DNA from: Heliopora coerulea
Lineage: Eukaryota; Cnidaria; Anthozoa; Scleralcyonacea; Helioporidae
Length of the DNA stretch: 64,000 nt
Assembly: GCA_030142905.1 (NCBI GenBank)
Contig: JASJOG010000251.1
Location: 203,501 to 267,500 of the forward strand
Direction: 5' to 3'
The notes below the pieces were generated by a model. The model was given only the letters and a program-made list of their open reading frames with translations. It searched no databases and was not told the origin of the DNA. Shown piece by piece: positions 21,517 to 34,117 of this stretch; the stretch's first letter is position 1, and each line of letters starts with the position of its first letter. The position numbers were made by a program, and so were the translations under genes.

Positions 21517-22787
21517 ATGCAAAATCTTAAACCGCTTGGACCGCTGAAGTTACACGGTAACATTTCAGATAATTGGCGCAGATGGAAACAAAAATGGACA
21601 CTGTCCGCTAAAGCAAGTGGTGCTGAAAAGAAAGACGAAGACACACCGTGTGCTCTCTTCTTACATGTTATTGGTGAAGACGCCCTGGAGGTATATAACT
21701 GATTCACGTTCGAAGAAAGTGAGCAGAACAAAATCGCTCCGCTGATAGCAAAATTCGAAGCCTACTGCTCAGCAAAGAAGAATTTGACGTACGAGCGTTA
21801 CATCTTTAACACTTGTACTCAGAACGGCCGACCATTCGACACATTCGTTGTGGATTTACGAAACAAAGCGAAGACCTGCGAATTTGGCGCGCTACACGAC
21901 ACCTTAATCCCTGATCGCATTGTTTGTGGAATTGACTCGAACACTGTTCCGAACGCCTTCTCCGTAACACCGATCTTAGCCTGGAAGATGCTATCGCCAC
22001 TGTACGTGCTGCTGAATCAAGTAAAACTCAACTTGAAAAGATGGATAGCCCCGAATGCCAAGCCGACGCGCTTCAAAAACAACAACAACGTGAAACTGAC
22101 ACACACAAGAAGAACCCGACGAAAGGAGAACCATGCCGTCGCTGTGGAACAGTACACACAAAAAAGAAATGTATTGCTTATGGAAAAACGTGCAACAAGT
22201 GTCATGGCAAAAATCATATCGCCAAAATGTGCCTTACTAAATCGCCAACAACTTCGAAAAGAAAGAACAAGAATAAAGTTGACGCCATAGAACAGGAAGC
22301 GCAATCCGACACCGAAGAAAGCTCAGATGAATTATTCATCAGTGAAAGTCGCGCAGCCAAAACAAACACTGACAATGAAGAAATTTTGAGAAACCTCAAC
22401 GTGAACGGCAAATCCACTCGTTTCAAGTTAGACACTGGTGCACAGTGCAATTTAATACCGCACAGTTTGTTTTCCAAGTTCCCGAACAAAGGAAAGCTTC
22501 GACAAACCAAAACAAAGATCACCGCTTATGGTGGAGGGAACGTGCCTATCAAGGGATTATGTCAACTGAAAATTGCCACAAACGAAAAAGCAATTCACGC
22601 CGACTTCTACGTTGTCTCCCTGCCGCATTCCAGACCGCTACTTGGATTAAAATCTTGCCAAGAATTGAATTTAATTACCGTCAACGAAATCCAGACAAAC
22701 AACGACAATGAACCTAACACCTCGAAGAATTCAACGAGGTCTTCACTGGCCTTGGACAAGTCGCAGGTGAATACCACATCGAGCTGA
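21517..22787 (+). pseudogene. Gypsy gag and protease region
   Basis: The gag frame opens with ATG 21517 and contains GNISDNWRRWKQKW, typical of gag-like proteins of this group. It hits an in-frame TGA at 21700 and shifts frame near 21965. The downstream frame (about 21965-22787) has a zinc knuckle (C-x2-C-x4-H-x4-C, with CNKCHGKNHIAKMC near 22188-22230) and an aspartic protease active site, LDTGAQ, near 22430. Confidence 0.8.
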
Positions 22788-23889
22788 AAGAAGATGCTCA
22801 GCCAAAAATCCACCCACCTAGAAAGGTCCCACTAAGTCTAATGCCAAAACTAAAGGTAACACTTGCCAAACTTGAGAAAACTGGAGTAATAAGCAAATCC
22901 GAGAAACCAAGTGATTGGGCCAACAGTCTTGTAATTGTTGAGAAGAAAGACGGATCTCTACGCCTCTGCCTCGACCCGAAGGATCTGAATCAGGCAATCA
23001 AGCGAGAATAATACAAGTCTCCATCGATTGAGACAATCTCTAGTAAGCTAAGTGGAAAGAAAGTTTTTACTGTCATTGACATGACCAATTGTTACTGGCA
23101 TAAAAAGCTTGATGAACAATCTTCTGAACTATGTACTTTCAACACACCCTTTGGAAGATACAAATTTAACAGAATGCCCTTTGGAATTTGTTCCGCATCT
23201 GACATCGCGTAGAAAATGGTTGACGACCATTTTGGTGATATTGATGGTGTTCTGGCTGTACATGATGATATCACCATCGCTGGCAAAGACATCGAAGAGC
23301 ATGACATCATTCTACGATGAGTACTCAACCGCGCAAGGGAAAGTAACGTAAAGTTCAACCGGAACAAGATCCAGCTGAGAGTGAACGAGGACAAATACCT
23401 AGGAGGTAATGTCAGTGCTGATGGATTCAAGCCAGATGAAACAAAAGTTAAAGCCATTGTGGACATGCCACGTCCTGACGACAAGCAAGACCTCCAACGC
23501 CATTTGGGAATGGTCAACTATCTCTCATCATTTATTCCTAATGTCTCTGCAATCACTGCACCATTGAAAGCCCTGATGAAGAAAGATGCCCAGTGGATAT
23601 GGTACCACGAGCATGACCAGAGCTTGGAGAATATCAAGAAAGTCTTGACAAGTAACCAAGTCCTGAAATTTTATGATGTGGATAAACCAGCAACGCTCCA
23701 AGTAGATGCCTCTCTGCATGACTTAGGAGCATGCCTCTTACAGGAAGGACATCCTGTAGCGTATGCATCAAGATCCTTAACGAAAGCTGAAGAACAGTAT
23801 GCCCAAATTGAAAAAGAACTCTTGGCAATCGTATTCGGTTGTGAAAGGTTCCACTGCTCCACATATGGAGTCAAAGTAGATGTTCAAAG
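22788..23889 (+). pseudogene. Gypsy reverse transcriptase and RNase H start
   Basis: Reads KDGSLRLCLDPKDLN (about 22948), TVIDMTNCYWH, FNRMPFGI, a changed catalytic box (VHDDI in place of YVDDI-like) near 23260, then the connection (MVNYLSSFIPNV) and the RNase H start (LQVDASLHDLGACLL, PVAYASRSL). Stops occur at about 23009, 23211 and 23318. RNase H is cut at 23889 by the hAT transposon and resumes at 26110. Confidence 0.8.
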
Positions 23890-26101
23890 CAGTGGCGTGC
23901 TGGCAGGGGGGCAGGGGGCCGTTGCCTCCCCTGCTGGCGATTTTTGGGGGGTGCAAACATGACTAAAGGGCGCTAAATTTGTAAGAGGTTTCTAAAACTT
24001 ACATTTCTCAGTAACCGAACACTCAAAACAACGTTATAGAAATTATCGGCAAGATCATTAAGTGTACCATAGTAAAGAACATCAACCAGTGCAAAGCTTG
24101 GGTTTTGATAGCTGATACAACGCCAGACGTAAGTCATCATGAGCAACTTAGCATTTGTGTCAGGATAGTAGACCGGTATGGCTACTGCTTTGAACATTTG
24201 CTATGTTGTATAAGAGCATCCAGCACTACAGCGCGAAGTCTCTTCGATGCTATAGTGAATGCGTTAAAGTCTGAAGGAGTAACATTTAATAGACTGGTCG
24301 CACAAACGTATGATGGAGCTTCCAACATGAGTGGCTGCTATAATGGATTACAGGCAATTATGCGAGAAGAAATTGGCAGTCATGTGACATACACAATTTG
24401 TTATGCTCATACCTTAAACCTGGTCCTCTCTGACTCAGCTGGTGCCGCTATCAATGTTGTTTCCCTTTTTAGCAATCTTGAAAAGATGTATATGCTCTTG
24501 AGCAAGTCTCAAGGAATTTACCAGTTGTTTGAGACAGTTCAAAAAAAACAAAATCTGAAAGTATTTTCCTTAAAGCGAATCAATACTGTGCGGTGGAGTT
24601 CTCGTGAGTTCAGTCTTAAAGTCTTTCTTTTGCGATGCGATTGTATAATGCAGGTTCTTCGGAAAGTTGAAGCAGATCGGTCACTTTCCGCTCACGCTAG
24701 AGCAACAGCAGAGGGAATCTGATCTTGTTTTGAAACCAAGCAAAGTTTGGCAACAGCTTACCTGTTTCGTGAACTTTTTGCTGTTACTGGTCCACTGAGT
24801 CGCTACTTACAGAGTGTCAACGTAGATCTTGGCAAAGCGTTGGATATGATCGATACGGCTCTTTCAAAGCTGCAAAGATTACGCAGCGAACCGGATAAAA
24901 TCATCCAGATAACCGAAAGCGAATGCGGAAAGATTGCTTGGAAAGAAAATAGAGTTCGCAGAAAAAGAGTAATGGATGGAGATATGGGTAGAGATGAACC
25001 AGCAAATTGCGCAGATGAATGGAAACGTGACACGTTTTATGTTGCCACGGATATGGTGATCAACTCGATGAGAAATCGCTTTGAGAAAAACCGACCAATG
25101 TTGCAATCGCTAGCTCTATTTTCTCCACATGGTTTTCCGAGTCTTGTCAAAAACGTTCTAACTGCTCACGATCTGGAAGTCAAAGTTAGGACTTTCAGCA
25201 CAATGTACCATATCGACTCGCACCGCTGTGCAGACGAACTGTTCAGCTTTGCACAATCATTTCAGAAATTCAATCGCTCCGTGCTTTTTGATGAAAACGA
25301 AGAAGAGGAACAGACTTCCGATTTTGAATCGAGTTCTGAATCAGAATGCGAAGACCATCATGATGATGCAAGTGATTCGGAGCATGAGAATGACGATGAT
25401 GAAGATGGCAAAGAGGGCGATGGAGCTACTAGAGAACCAAAGGAGAAGGATAAACCATCATTTCTACAGGCTCTGAGAATTTTGTTGCATCCTGATTACC
25501 ATCCAGTTGATGCGTTTCCTACCTTTTGTCAAGTTTATGCAATCGCAGTCGCAATTCCAATCAGTTCTGCAACCGCAGAGCGCTCATTCTCAACCGTTAA
25601 GAGAGTTAAAACTCGTATACGTTCTTCCGTATGTCCCAAGAAAGACTTGAAGCGTTGCTACTCGTGGCGATTGAAAGGAAGATTTTAGTGTGTTTGGATA
25701 ATGAGCAGATTATTACCGCTTTCGGATTCGGAAGTCTGACATCAGAATTGTCGAAGGCACTTATATGAAACATATAGTGGTTACGATAATTTGAATAACC
25801 ATAAATGATTTTACTATTTGGATTTCTGAGAAACGTTACATACATTAGAGAGATATTAAAAAGCTTTAACAAGTTAAAAAACTACAACGAATCTTTCACG
25901 TTTGGACCAATTATACGCTCTTGTATGATGTTGTGGATATCGCATTATTTCAGACTGTAGGATATTGTTCAGAAACCATTTATTGAATTGTCACTTCATG
26001 ACAGAAATTACCCTTCACTGCATGCTCGTACTTCGCGGGCTAGGGGGGGCGTATTATTGATTGATTGCCCCCCTAGATAATAAGTAGCCAGCACGCCACT
26101 G
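23890..26101 (+). mobile_element. hAT transposon (2,212 bp) inside the Gypsy element
   Basis: Perfect 15-bp terminal inverted repeats, CAGTGGCGTGCTGGC at 23890-23904 and its complement at 26087-26101, with the 8-bp target duplication GTTCAAAG at 23882-23889 and 26102-26109. Eight-base duplications and the CAGTGGCG-type end are hAT features. The element sits within the Gypsy RNase H region, so it arrived after the Gypsy element. The transposase lies on the plus strand. Confidence 0.95.
24105..25741 (+). pseudogene. hAT transposase (ZMYM/DUF4371-like), broken
   Basis: One frame from about 24105 carries TYDGASNMSG and ICYAHTLNL, part of the RNase H-like core of hAT transposases, and is interrupted by a single TGA at 24720. 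The same frame continues with an acidic Asp/Glu-rich segment (about 25300-25430) and the C-terminal dimerisation motif (PISSATAERSFSTVKRVKTR, about 25555-25615). Just after this, around 25625, the expected ending (QERLEALLL-like) is in another frame, so the natural end would be near 25741. The N-terminal zinc finger and DUF4371 start are missing. Inactive. Confidence 0.8.
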
Positions 26102-26109
26102 GTTCAAAG

Positions 26110-27489
26110 CGACCACAAGCCCCTCGAGCCCATCATGAAGAAACCACTTTCACAAACACCGCCGAGAATACAACGCTTGCTGATTCGACTCCAGAAATAT
26201 CAATTAGAAGTCAGATATGTTCCAGGAAAATACCTCTACATTGCCGACACGTTATCCAGAGCGTTCCTTACAGAACCAGATGATCTACCTACATCAGACC
26301 TGCACGAAGATAGCGAAGTCATGATACATAGCTTTGTCACAAATCTACCAGTCTCGGACTAAAAGATGATTCAGTTAAAGGAAGCAACAAGAACTGATGA
26401 AATACTCCAGATCCTCGCCAAAACAATCAAGCAAGGCTGGCCAAACAACAAGAGAAATGTTCCTAAAGAAATTATTCACTACTGGCAATACAAAGATGAA
26501 TTGAGTGAAGCAGAAGGACTGCTTTTCCAAAGCCAGAAGCTCATAATTTCCAGTTCCATGAGATCAGAGATGTTGAACCTCATCCATGAAAGTCACTTTG
26601 GAATGACAAAATGCAAAGCGCGTGCACGAACTGTGATCTACTGGCCCGGTATGTCAGCCGACATAGAACGCCTTATTAGTAAGTGTAACATATGCCTCAC
26701 CTACAGGTCAGTCAATCCCAAGGTACCAATGCAATCTCATCCAACTCCTGCAAGACCATGGCAGAAACTTGGTTCTGATATCCTCGAATACAAAGGAAAG
26801 AACTTCCTTGTAGTCGTAGATTACTACTCGAAGTACATCGAAACCTGCAAGATGGGAGAGAAGACAGCATCCAGTGTAATCAAGCACATGAAACGTATCC
26901 TTGCTCGTCATGGAATCCCAGAAGAGATTGTCGCAGACAACATGCCATACAACAGCAGAGAATTCCAACAATTTGTCAAAAACTGGGGTTTCAAGGTCAC
27001 CACAACAAGTCCTACCTATCCACAATCAAATGGAATGAACAAAAAGCAGTTCAGACGGTGAAGAAAATATTGAAGAAATCAACAGACCCCTTCATCGGTC
27101 TCCTTGAGTACAGGAACACCCCAGTAAGTGGTATGAGCTACACACCAATGCAACTACTCATGAGCAGAGCTGCTCGTACCAAGATACCAACATGTCCTAT
27201 GCTGATGAAGCCGAGAGTCGCCACAGGAGTCATCCGCCAACTCCAGAGAAACCAGGACAAGCAGAAACACTACTACGACAAGGGATCGAAAGCACTTCAG
27301 CCACTGAAACCACAAGACCAAGTCAGAATATGCCAAGGAAAACGATGGATACCAGCCACGGTCACTGCAACTTCATCGACCCCAAGATCTTACATTGTAA
27401 GAACCCAAGATGGACAAACCTATCGTCGAAACAGAAGACATCTTCTGAAAACAGATGAGCTACCCCAAGAGAACATGGACCAAACTTAA
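26110..27489 (+). pseudogene. Gypsy RNase H end and integrase
   Basis: RNase H ends with VRYVPGKYLYIADTLSRA (about 26212-26265). The integrase frame from 26366 shows an HHCC-like zinc region (IHESHFGMTKCKARAR, CNICLTYR) and the core (VVDYYSKYIE, then ADNMPYNSREF). The frame then breaks at about 27060, near the expected catalytic Glu, and the C-terminal part follows (27058-27489), ending with a small chromo-like tail rich in basic residues. Confidence 0.8.
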
Positions 27490-27686
27490 GACGACATTGT
27501 GCCAATTCTACCTCCTCATCATGGTGAACCTCAACCACCACAAAACTTCCCAAGACGATCATCTAGAATTAGAAGAGCACCAGACCGATATATTGACAAT
27601 TGATCATGAACATGCAAATAGAAACTGTTGAACAGAACTTTATCATTAGTTGTGTTACTCAAGTTAAAATAACTTAAAAAGGGGGA

Positions 27687-27775
27687 TGTACCATATGATA
27701 GCCTACATGAAGTATAGGAACCCCGCCTTGTAGACCATAGTTGTAATAACAAAGTCGTGGCTATCAAACGTTAAA
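27687..27775 (+). repeat. Gypsy 3' LTR (89 bp)
   Basis: Preceded by the polypurine tract at 27676-27686 and followed by the ATTTT target duplication. See the 5' LTR for the differences. Confidence 0.88.
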
Positions 27776-29397
27776 ATTTTACAGTTTCTCTCACCCCGGC
27801 TGCCCTCCCTCTTGCGAGAAACCTTGCCCACGATCATCCTTCGTTACGATCCTTCTTGTTACGATATATCATGGGAAGGCTATGATTTCGCCACGAGCCC
27901 ACGACCTGTCACAACTTTAAAACTAATTCGTATATACAAAATAAATTTACACAAACAATGAGACAGAACTCTTTTCAGTTTCATTGGGACTTCTACCTGA
28001 AAGTCACAATTGACATCTCACTTACAGATACATGTCAAAGTCTTCGACCGCACCGAACAATTTCACCTTCTTAAACAGTTTCTGTATCCTGTTGTGTCTT
28101 TTATTCCACAAGTTTAAAATGAAGAACCGAATGAAAGGGTACCGATGTAAAATAAGTCTTTTAAAAACACAGGATGCATCAGGGAAAGCACTGATATCAA
28201 AATCCTTTGTGGACCTTTTATGAACCCAGCCACTTTCGGTTTCGTTTTCGACATATTTGGTCAATTTCGTGCATTGTTTGTGCTGTCAAGACTCTCGTAA
28301 GTGAACAGCGTACGACCATCATGATGTTCAGCGAAATCACCCCAGATAAATACTCCTTCCTCAAATTCTCGACGAATCGCAAAAAGACGACTCCCAAACA
28401 CGTAACGGAGAATGAGGAAATGTGATTTGTAGTAGAAAACCAAGGTGAATCCTTTTCACCACCATTTCTTTTCCCTCTTTTCGCTGATTGTAAAGTTAAC
28501 GAAATCACGGGAATTTAAACACTATCGCAATATCATGGGGAGTTGATAAAGATATCTGCTGACATATTGACAAATGGTATCTCGCAATAAATATTTTAAG
28601 TTTCAACAAAAATACATTCCTGGATCAAGTTTCAACATGTGAATCTTATATTGCGGTAATGCTAATCTTTTGTAACCAATACAACGAATCGTAAAGTCTA
28701 TGAATGATGAAACCTGAACAACTCTCGTCACAACTACATATTTCGTAAATATTCCTAATTGACTTCATCTAACTCACAGTTGTCGACCGTCTTTCATCAT
28801 TGAAAAAAACTTAAAACACGCAACCCCACCCGCATTTTTTCTAACAAATTCTCATGACATCTCCCGTGATTATTTTTCTTGCAACCTGTGCACATTCTTT
28901 ATCCAGTTCCTCCAAGAGAGTAATTAACAACTCCTTGACATTGCTAAACCGTCAGTGAAAGCATATCGACGACATGAAGTTGTGGTTTTAAGTTGTTCAA
29001 ATGTTTCCAGTTCATTCGTGACTCAACGAGAGCTTAACTTGAACAATCATCCATTCGCTTCAGGGAGAGCGGGACACTAGGCATTTGCCTCCCTCCTGTC
29101 TTTTAAAAACAGTAGAATAGTGTTAAGCACGTGAGATAAAAAAACGCAGTTTACAGCCCATGACTAAGGCAATGGTCCATGAAACTTTGCCTCACGGTGA
29201 GGCTACCTAAAAGATTTTTAAACATTCTTTTTATTTTTAGTTTCTCTCGTTACAACAGAGGTATATTTCCGGTAACATGAGAATATCTGTGAGTATTTCT
29301 GAAATTTCGTATTCCAGTGCGTAAAAGAGCTCTCTCCAAACGGTCCAAACACTCCTCAGTCGTCATCCGTATCTCACTTCTTTCTTACAGTTAAGAT
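27776..29397. repeat. Array 5'-flank spacer, type I (upstream of broken gene 3)
   Basis: Shared with 55530-57069 over almost its entire length. Its middle (28207-28425) holds a 72-codon open frame found in every spacer copy. Near the gene, ATCT|GTGAGTATTT (29286-29295) is a strong splice donor and TTCTTTCTTACAG (29380-29392) a strong acceptor, six bases before the ATG. This suggests a 5'-UTR intron of about 100 bases. Confidence 0.8.
28207..28425 (+). other. 72-codon open frame recurring in array spacers, coding status unknown
   Basis: Starts MW-FYEPSHFRFRFRHIW-like and contains LVSEQRTTIMM and KYSFLKFST. Homologous frames are open at 34709-34927, 50478-50696 and 55892-56110, and a diverged one lies at about 58707-58860. 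The opposite strand is also partly open. As the whole spacer is duplicated, shared openness may only reflect recent descent. No domain is recognised. Confidence 0.3.
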
Positions 29398-29579
29398 GTC
29401 TTCCGTAGTAACCAATGTACTAAACGTCACCTTTGGCCTTCTTTGGAACAAATTTCGTGATCATACTGCTAGCAAATTGAAAGAAGGAGACGTGATGGAC
29501 TAGAGATGTCGCTAACTGATTGTAAGAGAATTGGATGAAATCAAAACAAAGCTTGATGGTCTGGCCTGTAAAGATCTCC

Positions 29580-29626
<47 letters not shown>

Positions 29627-32351
29627 TAATATTTATTTATATAGTGCAAATTCAACATTACTGTTTTCAAATGCGCTTTACAATTAGTATTGAAAATACT
29701 ACACTTAACAAGAATCCTATAAAAATAAATAGTTATTTACATAAAAAGTCGTAACTTAGTTTAAATATGAATACCTTAACAATCAATCATAAATAACATA
29801 CAAGGGCTTAAGAATTTAACATCCTTACACCAACTAGTTATAATACGCCTTCTTAAAAAGATACGTCTTGAGTTTCCGTTTAAAAATTTCAATACTCTGT
29901 TCTTCCCTAAGTTCTAGCGGTAATCCATTCCACAGTCGTGGAGCCGTACAAGCAAAGGTTCGATCTCCAAGTGTGGGCAGTGTTCTTACTGTCAGAGGTT
30001 TAAGCATACACTTATTATTAGATCTCAGACTGTAACTTGAAGCAGGCTTTAAAGATATTAATTCACGTATGTATTCTGGGACAACCCCATAAATGGCTTT
30101 GTGTACAATTAAGATTATTTTAAAGTCGATTCTATGTCTAATATTCAGCCAGTGGAGTTCAGTTAAAAGGGGCGTGATGTGGCAATATCTATGTGCTTTA
30201 AAAATCAGTCTGGCAGCTGTGTTTTACACACGTTGCAGCTTAGAGATAAGACAATTCGGTAACCCATACAATAGCGAATTAAAATAGTCCAGACGACTAG
30301 TCACAATTGCTTGTATTAGAGTCTCCGTAATTTCTTGGCTTAAAAACTTTCTAATACAGCTTATGTTGTGAAGATAAAAGAAACTAGCTTTACATATTTT
30401 GGTAATATGCGTGCTCATGGTAAAATTACTGTCAAACCATGTACCTAAATTTCTTATGGGCTCACTACTTGAAGAAACTACACAGTCTCCAATCACTAGA
30501 CTATCAATCTTCACTTTCTCCAGCTGAGCACGGGTGCCAAAAAGAATAAACTCAATCTTATCATCATTGATCTTAAGCTTGTCTTGGATCATCCATCTCC
30601 GCACATCCCTTATACACGCCTCCATCGCGGCGACGGCCAAATCTTGAGAAGCACGACCATCCGGCCGAAAATCCACGTACATTTGGGTATCATCAGAGTA
30701 GCAATGCACTGTAGAAAGATGTTCACCAACGATGTCAAATATCTGACTCGTGTAGATGGAAAACAATAGTGGTCCAAGAAAGGAACCTTGAAGTACACCC
30801 AAGTTGATGTCAAACTTAATTGTTAGACTTTACGCCATCAATCATTACTTGTTGAAATCTGCCCGACGGATACGAGCGGAACCACATCAAAGCATTTCCG
30901 CCAAGACCAAACTTATTCTCAAGACGCTGAAGCAATACCATGTGATAAGGCGACGAATGACGGAGCTCCATTTGCAGAAGATCAGAAGGAAGATGCCAGT
31001 CAAACCGATGGATTAACGATGATGGAGGCCAGTAACTCGAATTGTGGTAGAAACGCCGTTTTCCATGATGCTTTGGCTCTTTGGCATGCAATTAAAAAGT
31101 TGCATATCACATCCGCAAATACTGTTTTAAAGCTGCGCGGGACAAAAGCCACAGATACATTCAGCAACGAAGCACTGAGCACAGAGGACAGAATATTGGC
31201 CATAAAACTTCAAGTGATAAGCCGAATTCTTGGAAGTCTCGACGACCCAGATGCAGCAGCTGTTGCTTGTAAGGTCTACCTTGAAGAACTTCATGACATG
31301 AAAGCCGTTAAGAAAATGTTTGCTGTTCAGTTCAAAGGTGGGATAAGATCACTCTTTAATAAAACGAAGCGGGTTGAGAACATGAAATCTGTGTTCTTGA
31401 TTAATTTTGTATTGTTCGATTTCATCAAAAAATTTACTACGAAGGCATCGTATCTCTTCAACTGGCCTTAAATAGATCTCGAGGAAATCAGTATGCACCC
31501 AATGACAGTAACTGCTGAAAATCATATAATAAACGAAATAGAGAAGTTTGGAATCCAAGTACCCAATCTAATTCCATCTGCATATCTTTATAGTGTTTTG
31601 ACTGTGAATAGCAAAGGAGAGATTATTGCAAGGGAAAAGCCATCTGCCGTTCTTATCAAAAGTAGGGATGATATCCAGGACTTTGGCCGTCTTCCAAAGG
31701 AGGACACAGAAGCAAGTGGTTTTTACGTGTGCGCCATGGTTATCGACGGGGAGGATAATGTGTACATCGTCACAATGTCTGAACAAACTCACAATGGTTA
31801 CTGTCATAAATTATTTGTTTATGATGCGAATGGTAAGATTAAACAACAATCGCCATTGGAATTTCTTTATGGTTCAATAGATAGATACTTAAGTCGTCTT
31901 GTAGCCGTAAGCAAACACAAAAATATTATCATCTCCGGCTATGTGGAAGATGGAGAGCGTATCTTTGTTTGCGACAACAATGGCCAACTAAAATACAGCT
32001 TTTTCTGTGCACGACATTTACTACTTCAGTATTTCTCACAAGAACGAAGTAATTACAGCAGGAGAAGATCCAAATACTGTTTATATCTACACGGAAGAAG
32101 GAGAGTTAAAACAAACATTTAAACTACCTGACGATCACACACTAGTGGGGGTGGCATTTGATCCCATCAATGAAAAAATTATTGTTTGTACCTTGTACGA
32201 CAAAACTGACGTTCATTATTTGTTAAATTATTCTGATACTGAAAAAAACCCATTAATGTTATCTTTACATTCACAATCTATGCCATCTATTATCTCTCAT
32301 CCAAATGGTCCAGTCGCTATAGTTCATGACAATAGTGTAATTTTCATTTAA
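29398..32351 (+). pseudogene. Helical-domain/propeller gene, copy 3: stops, LINE insertion, frameshift
   Basis: The 5' part (29398-29580, MSSVVTNVLNVTFGLLW) has two in-frame stops (TAG at about 29503, TAA at about 29515) and is interrupted after AAAGATCTCCT by a minus-strand LINE (29581 to about 30943). The gene resumes at about 30944 (DKATNDGAPF). About 60 bases that encode SISFLKEGV in the other copies are missing at the junction. The conserved NEALSTEDRIL block and hairpin are present, then a TAA replaces a Gln codon right after FNWP (31468), and an extra T near 32000 shifts the frame within the propeller. The last part (32007-32351) ends VIFI. Clearly dead. It is closest to copies 5 and 6. 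Confidence 0.92.
29581..30943 (-). mobile_element. Non-LTR retrotransposon (CR1/L2-like), 5'-truncated, in gene 3
   Basis: Minus-strand reverse transcriptase. The 5'-most part reads MVLLQRLENKFGLGG and SGRFQQVMIDG (about 30940-30815). Then come GVLQGSFLGPLLFSIY, CYSDDTQMYVDF (the YxDD catalytic box) and the thumb region KICKASFFYLHNI (about 30800-30224). An (ATA)n tract at 29581-29620 is its 3' tail. RT motif order and the YSDDTQ box fit CR1/L2-type elements; the exact clade is uncertain. A second copy lies at the same gene position at 57259. Confidence 0.85.
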
Positions 32352-34108
32352 CTTAAATATACAAGATCAATAAAGAAACTTTTGAACCAAAGAATCCGTT
32401 AATTTTTCACTATGGCATGAAGCAACCGGCACCAAAACCTCCATGTTTAAAAAGCCCTTGTACAATAAAATCTCGGAGGAACTCCTTAAAGCTAGCGTTA
32501 TATGCTTTTTTTAAAGGAAGCACAGATAGCGAATACGGTTATATTTAATATAAGATTTGTAGGTGCAATAATTTGGATTTTAATTAGTGAACAAACAAAA
32601 GAACTTAAGAGATTTCTGTTTAAAGTGGAACTAAAGAATGGTTTATTCCAGCAGTACATAAATATTGATTCTAATTGAGTCATTATTATTTTGCCTTTTT
32701 CTTTTATCCTTCAATTATTCTCAACTATTCTTTTTTTTTGAACTCTCTGTCGTATATTTTTTCACTGATATTTTACAATCAACTCTTCTATATTTTAATT
32801 ATCTCTTATATTTAATTATATGTATTATGTAGTCTATATATTGATAACTCTTTGTCTACTATTTAAATAATTATTCTAACCAGCTAACTGTCTAGCTTAG
32901 CCTTATGGTTATTACAGTTGAAGAACACAAAATGGATGAAACGAACAGTTTTTAAGATAAGAATAACAAATGTAAATATGCTACATTTTTTATCCTCTGC
33001 TAATGAATCATTATTCCACGAAATACTGTTTTTAATGTTCTAACACATTACGTTCTAATAATACTCTCAGACATTACGCTTTTTAAAATCTTTACCTTGC
33101 TCTTATCTCTTATCTTCTCTAATCTTTTCTAACCTTTTCTCCAACCTTTGTCATTTACTCCGAAAATTTGTCGACTATTTCTCTGGTATTTTAGTAATAC
33201 TGTTTTCTGAGTTTTTCTTTGGCGTTTGTTTCATCTCTTCATTCTCTTACATTTTCTATACTCGTTTCTTTAAAGTTTTCTTTGATTTTTTTCATTTCAG
33301 CTATCCACCAGCTACCGTCTCCACATGGGCGACTGAATGGGGGAGCAAGGCAGGCCATTTGACCCCTTTGGACTTCCACGCACACAAAGTAGTTAGTGTA
33401 AGTTTGTAGTAACAATTAACGCATAACTTTTCTGCCGCAACAAAAATCCTTTTACTGAATTAAGTACCCGCAGCCTAATCAAGCACAACTAAAAGTGGAT
33501 ATGATAATTAATATTTCTTAACTCTCCCTTGACCTTACCCACCTTTTAAATTTTACTCCGGCTAACGCCACACTACTTTACTCGTCAAGGTGACACGTCT
33601 GGGACAGAAAACGGTTAATATCTTATGGACAAACTTATAGCTTATGGGAAATTATGGCGACTATAACACGTTAATCAGGTCTCAACAATTTTCATTGTTC
33701 AATTTTCAAAATTCCGTTTTTATTCACCTTTCTAGCCATTTACGGTACAAGTTAGCAAAAACAAATGTACTACAATACTTAACAAATGAATGTCAAACAA
33801 ATAAAGCTGTAGTAATACACTTTTTAAGTGACAACTTAGTCAAGAAGACTTGTACTTTGAATAGATTAAGAGAGATTCTCTAAATACGTTTAGCATTAGG
33901 CTTTCAACCTTTTAATGGAAACATTGTGTTCAAAACCTTCATTTCCGATGATAGAGAACGAGAATTGTTCTTATAATAGAAAAATTACGCTGAATTTACC
34001 TTAACCTACTGAAGCAATTTTCATATCACATGCGCGTCATTTTACAGTTTCTCTCCCCCCTGCTTCCCTCCCTCTTGCAAGAAACCTTGCCCACGGTCAT
34101 CCTTCATT
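32352..34108. repeat. 3'-flank spacer of the array, copy after gene 3
   Basis: The least interrupted copy of the 3' spacer. It preserves the empty sites of the fold-back inserted at 19739 (GGTTATATTTAATATAAGATT near 32540) and of the Gypsy element (CGTCATTTTACAG near 34035). AT-rich, with no coding potential. Confidence 0.85.
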
Positions 34109-34117
34109 ATTATAAAT

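Larger units (their letters stand above)
21419..27775 (+). mobile_element. Gypsy-type LTR retrotransposon, decayed, split by an hAT transposon
   Basis: Short LTRs at 21419-21506 and 27687-27775 (88 and 89 bp, both starting TGTACCATATGATAGCC) are flanked by the 5-bp duplication ATTTT (21414-21418 and 27776-27780). The uninterrupted site survives at about 34038-34045 in a paralogous spacer. A likely primer-binding site, TGGTGTCAGG, follows the 5' LTR, and the purine tract AAAAAGGGGGA precedes the 3' LTR. Without the hAT insert the element is about 4.1 kb. Order: gag with zinc knuckles, protease, reverse transcriptase, RNase H, integrase, as in Ty3/Gypsy elements. Several stops and at least one frameshift make it inactive. 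Confidence 0.93.

Noticed and set aside
29581..29625. Independent (ATA)n microsatellite
   Set aside because: The same tract, shorter, stands at the same place in copy 7 and forms the 3' tail of the LINE.
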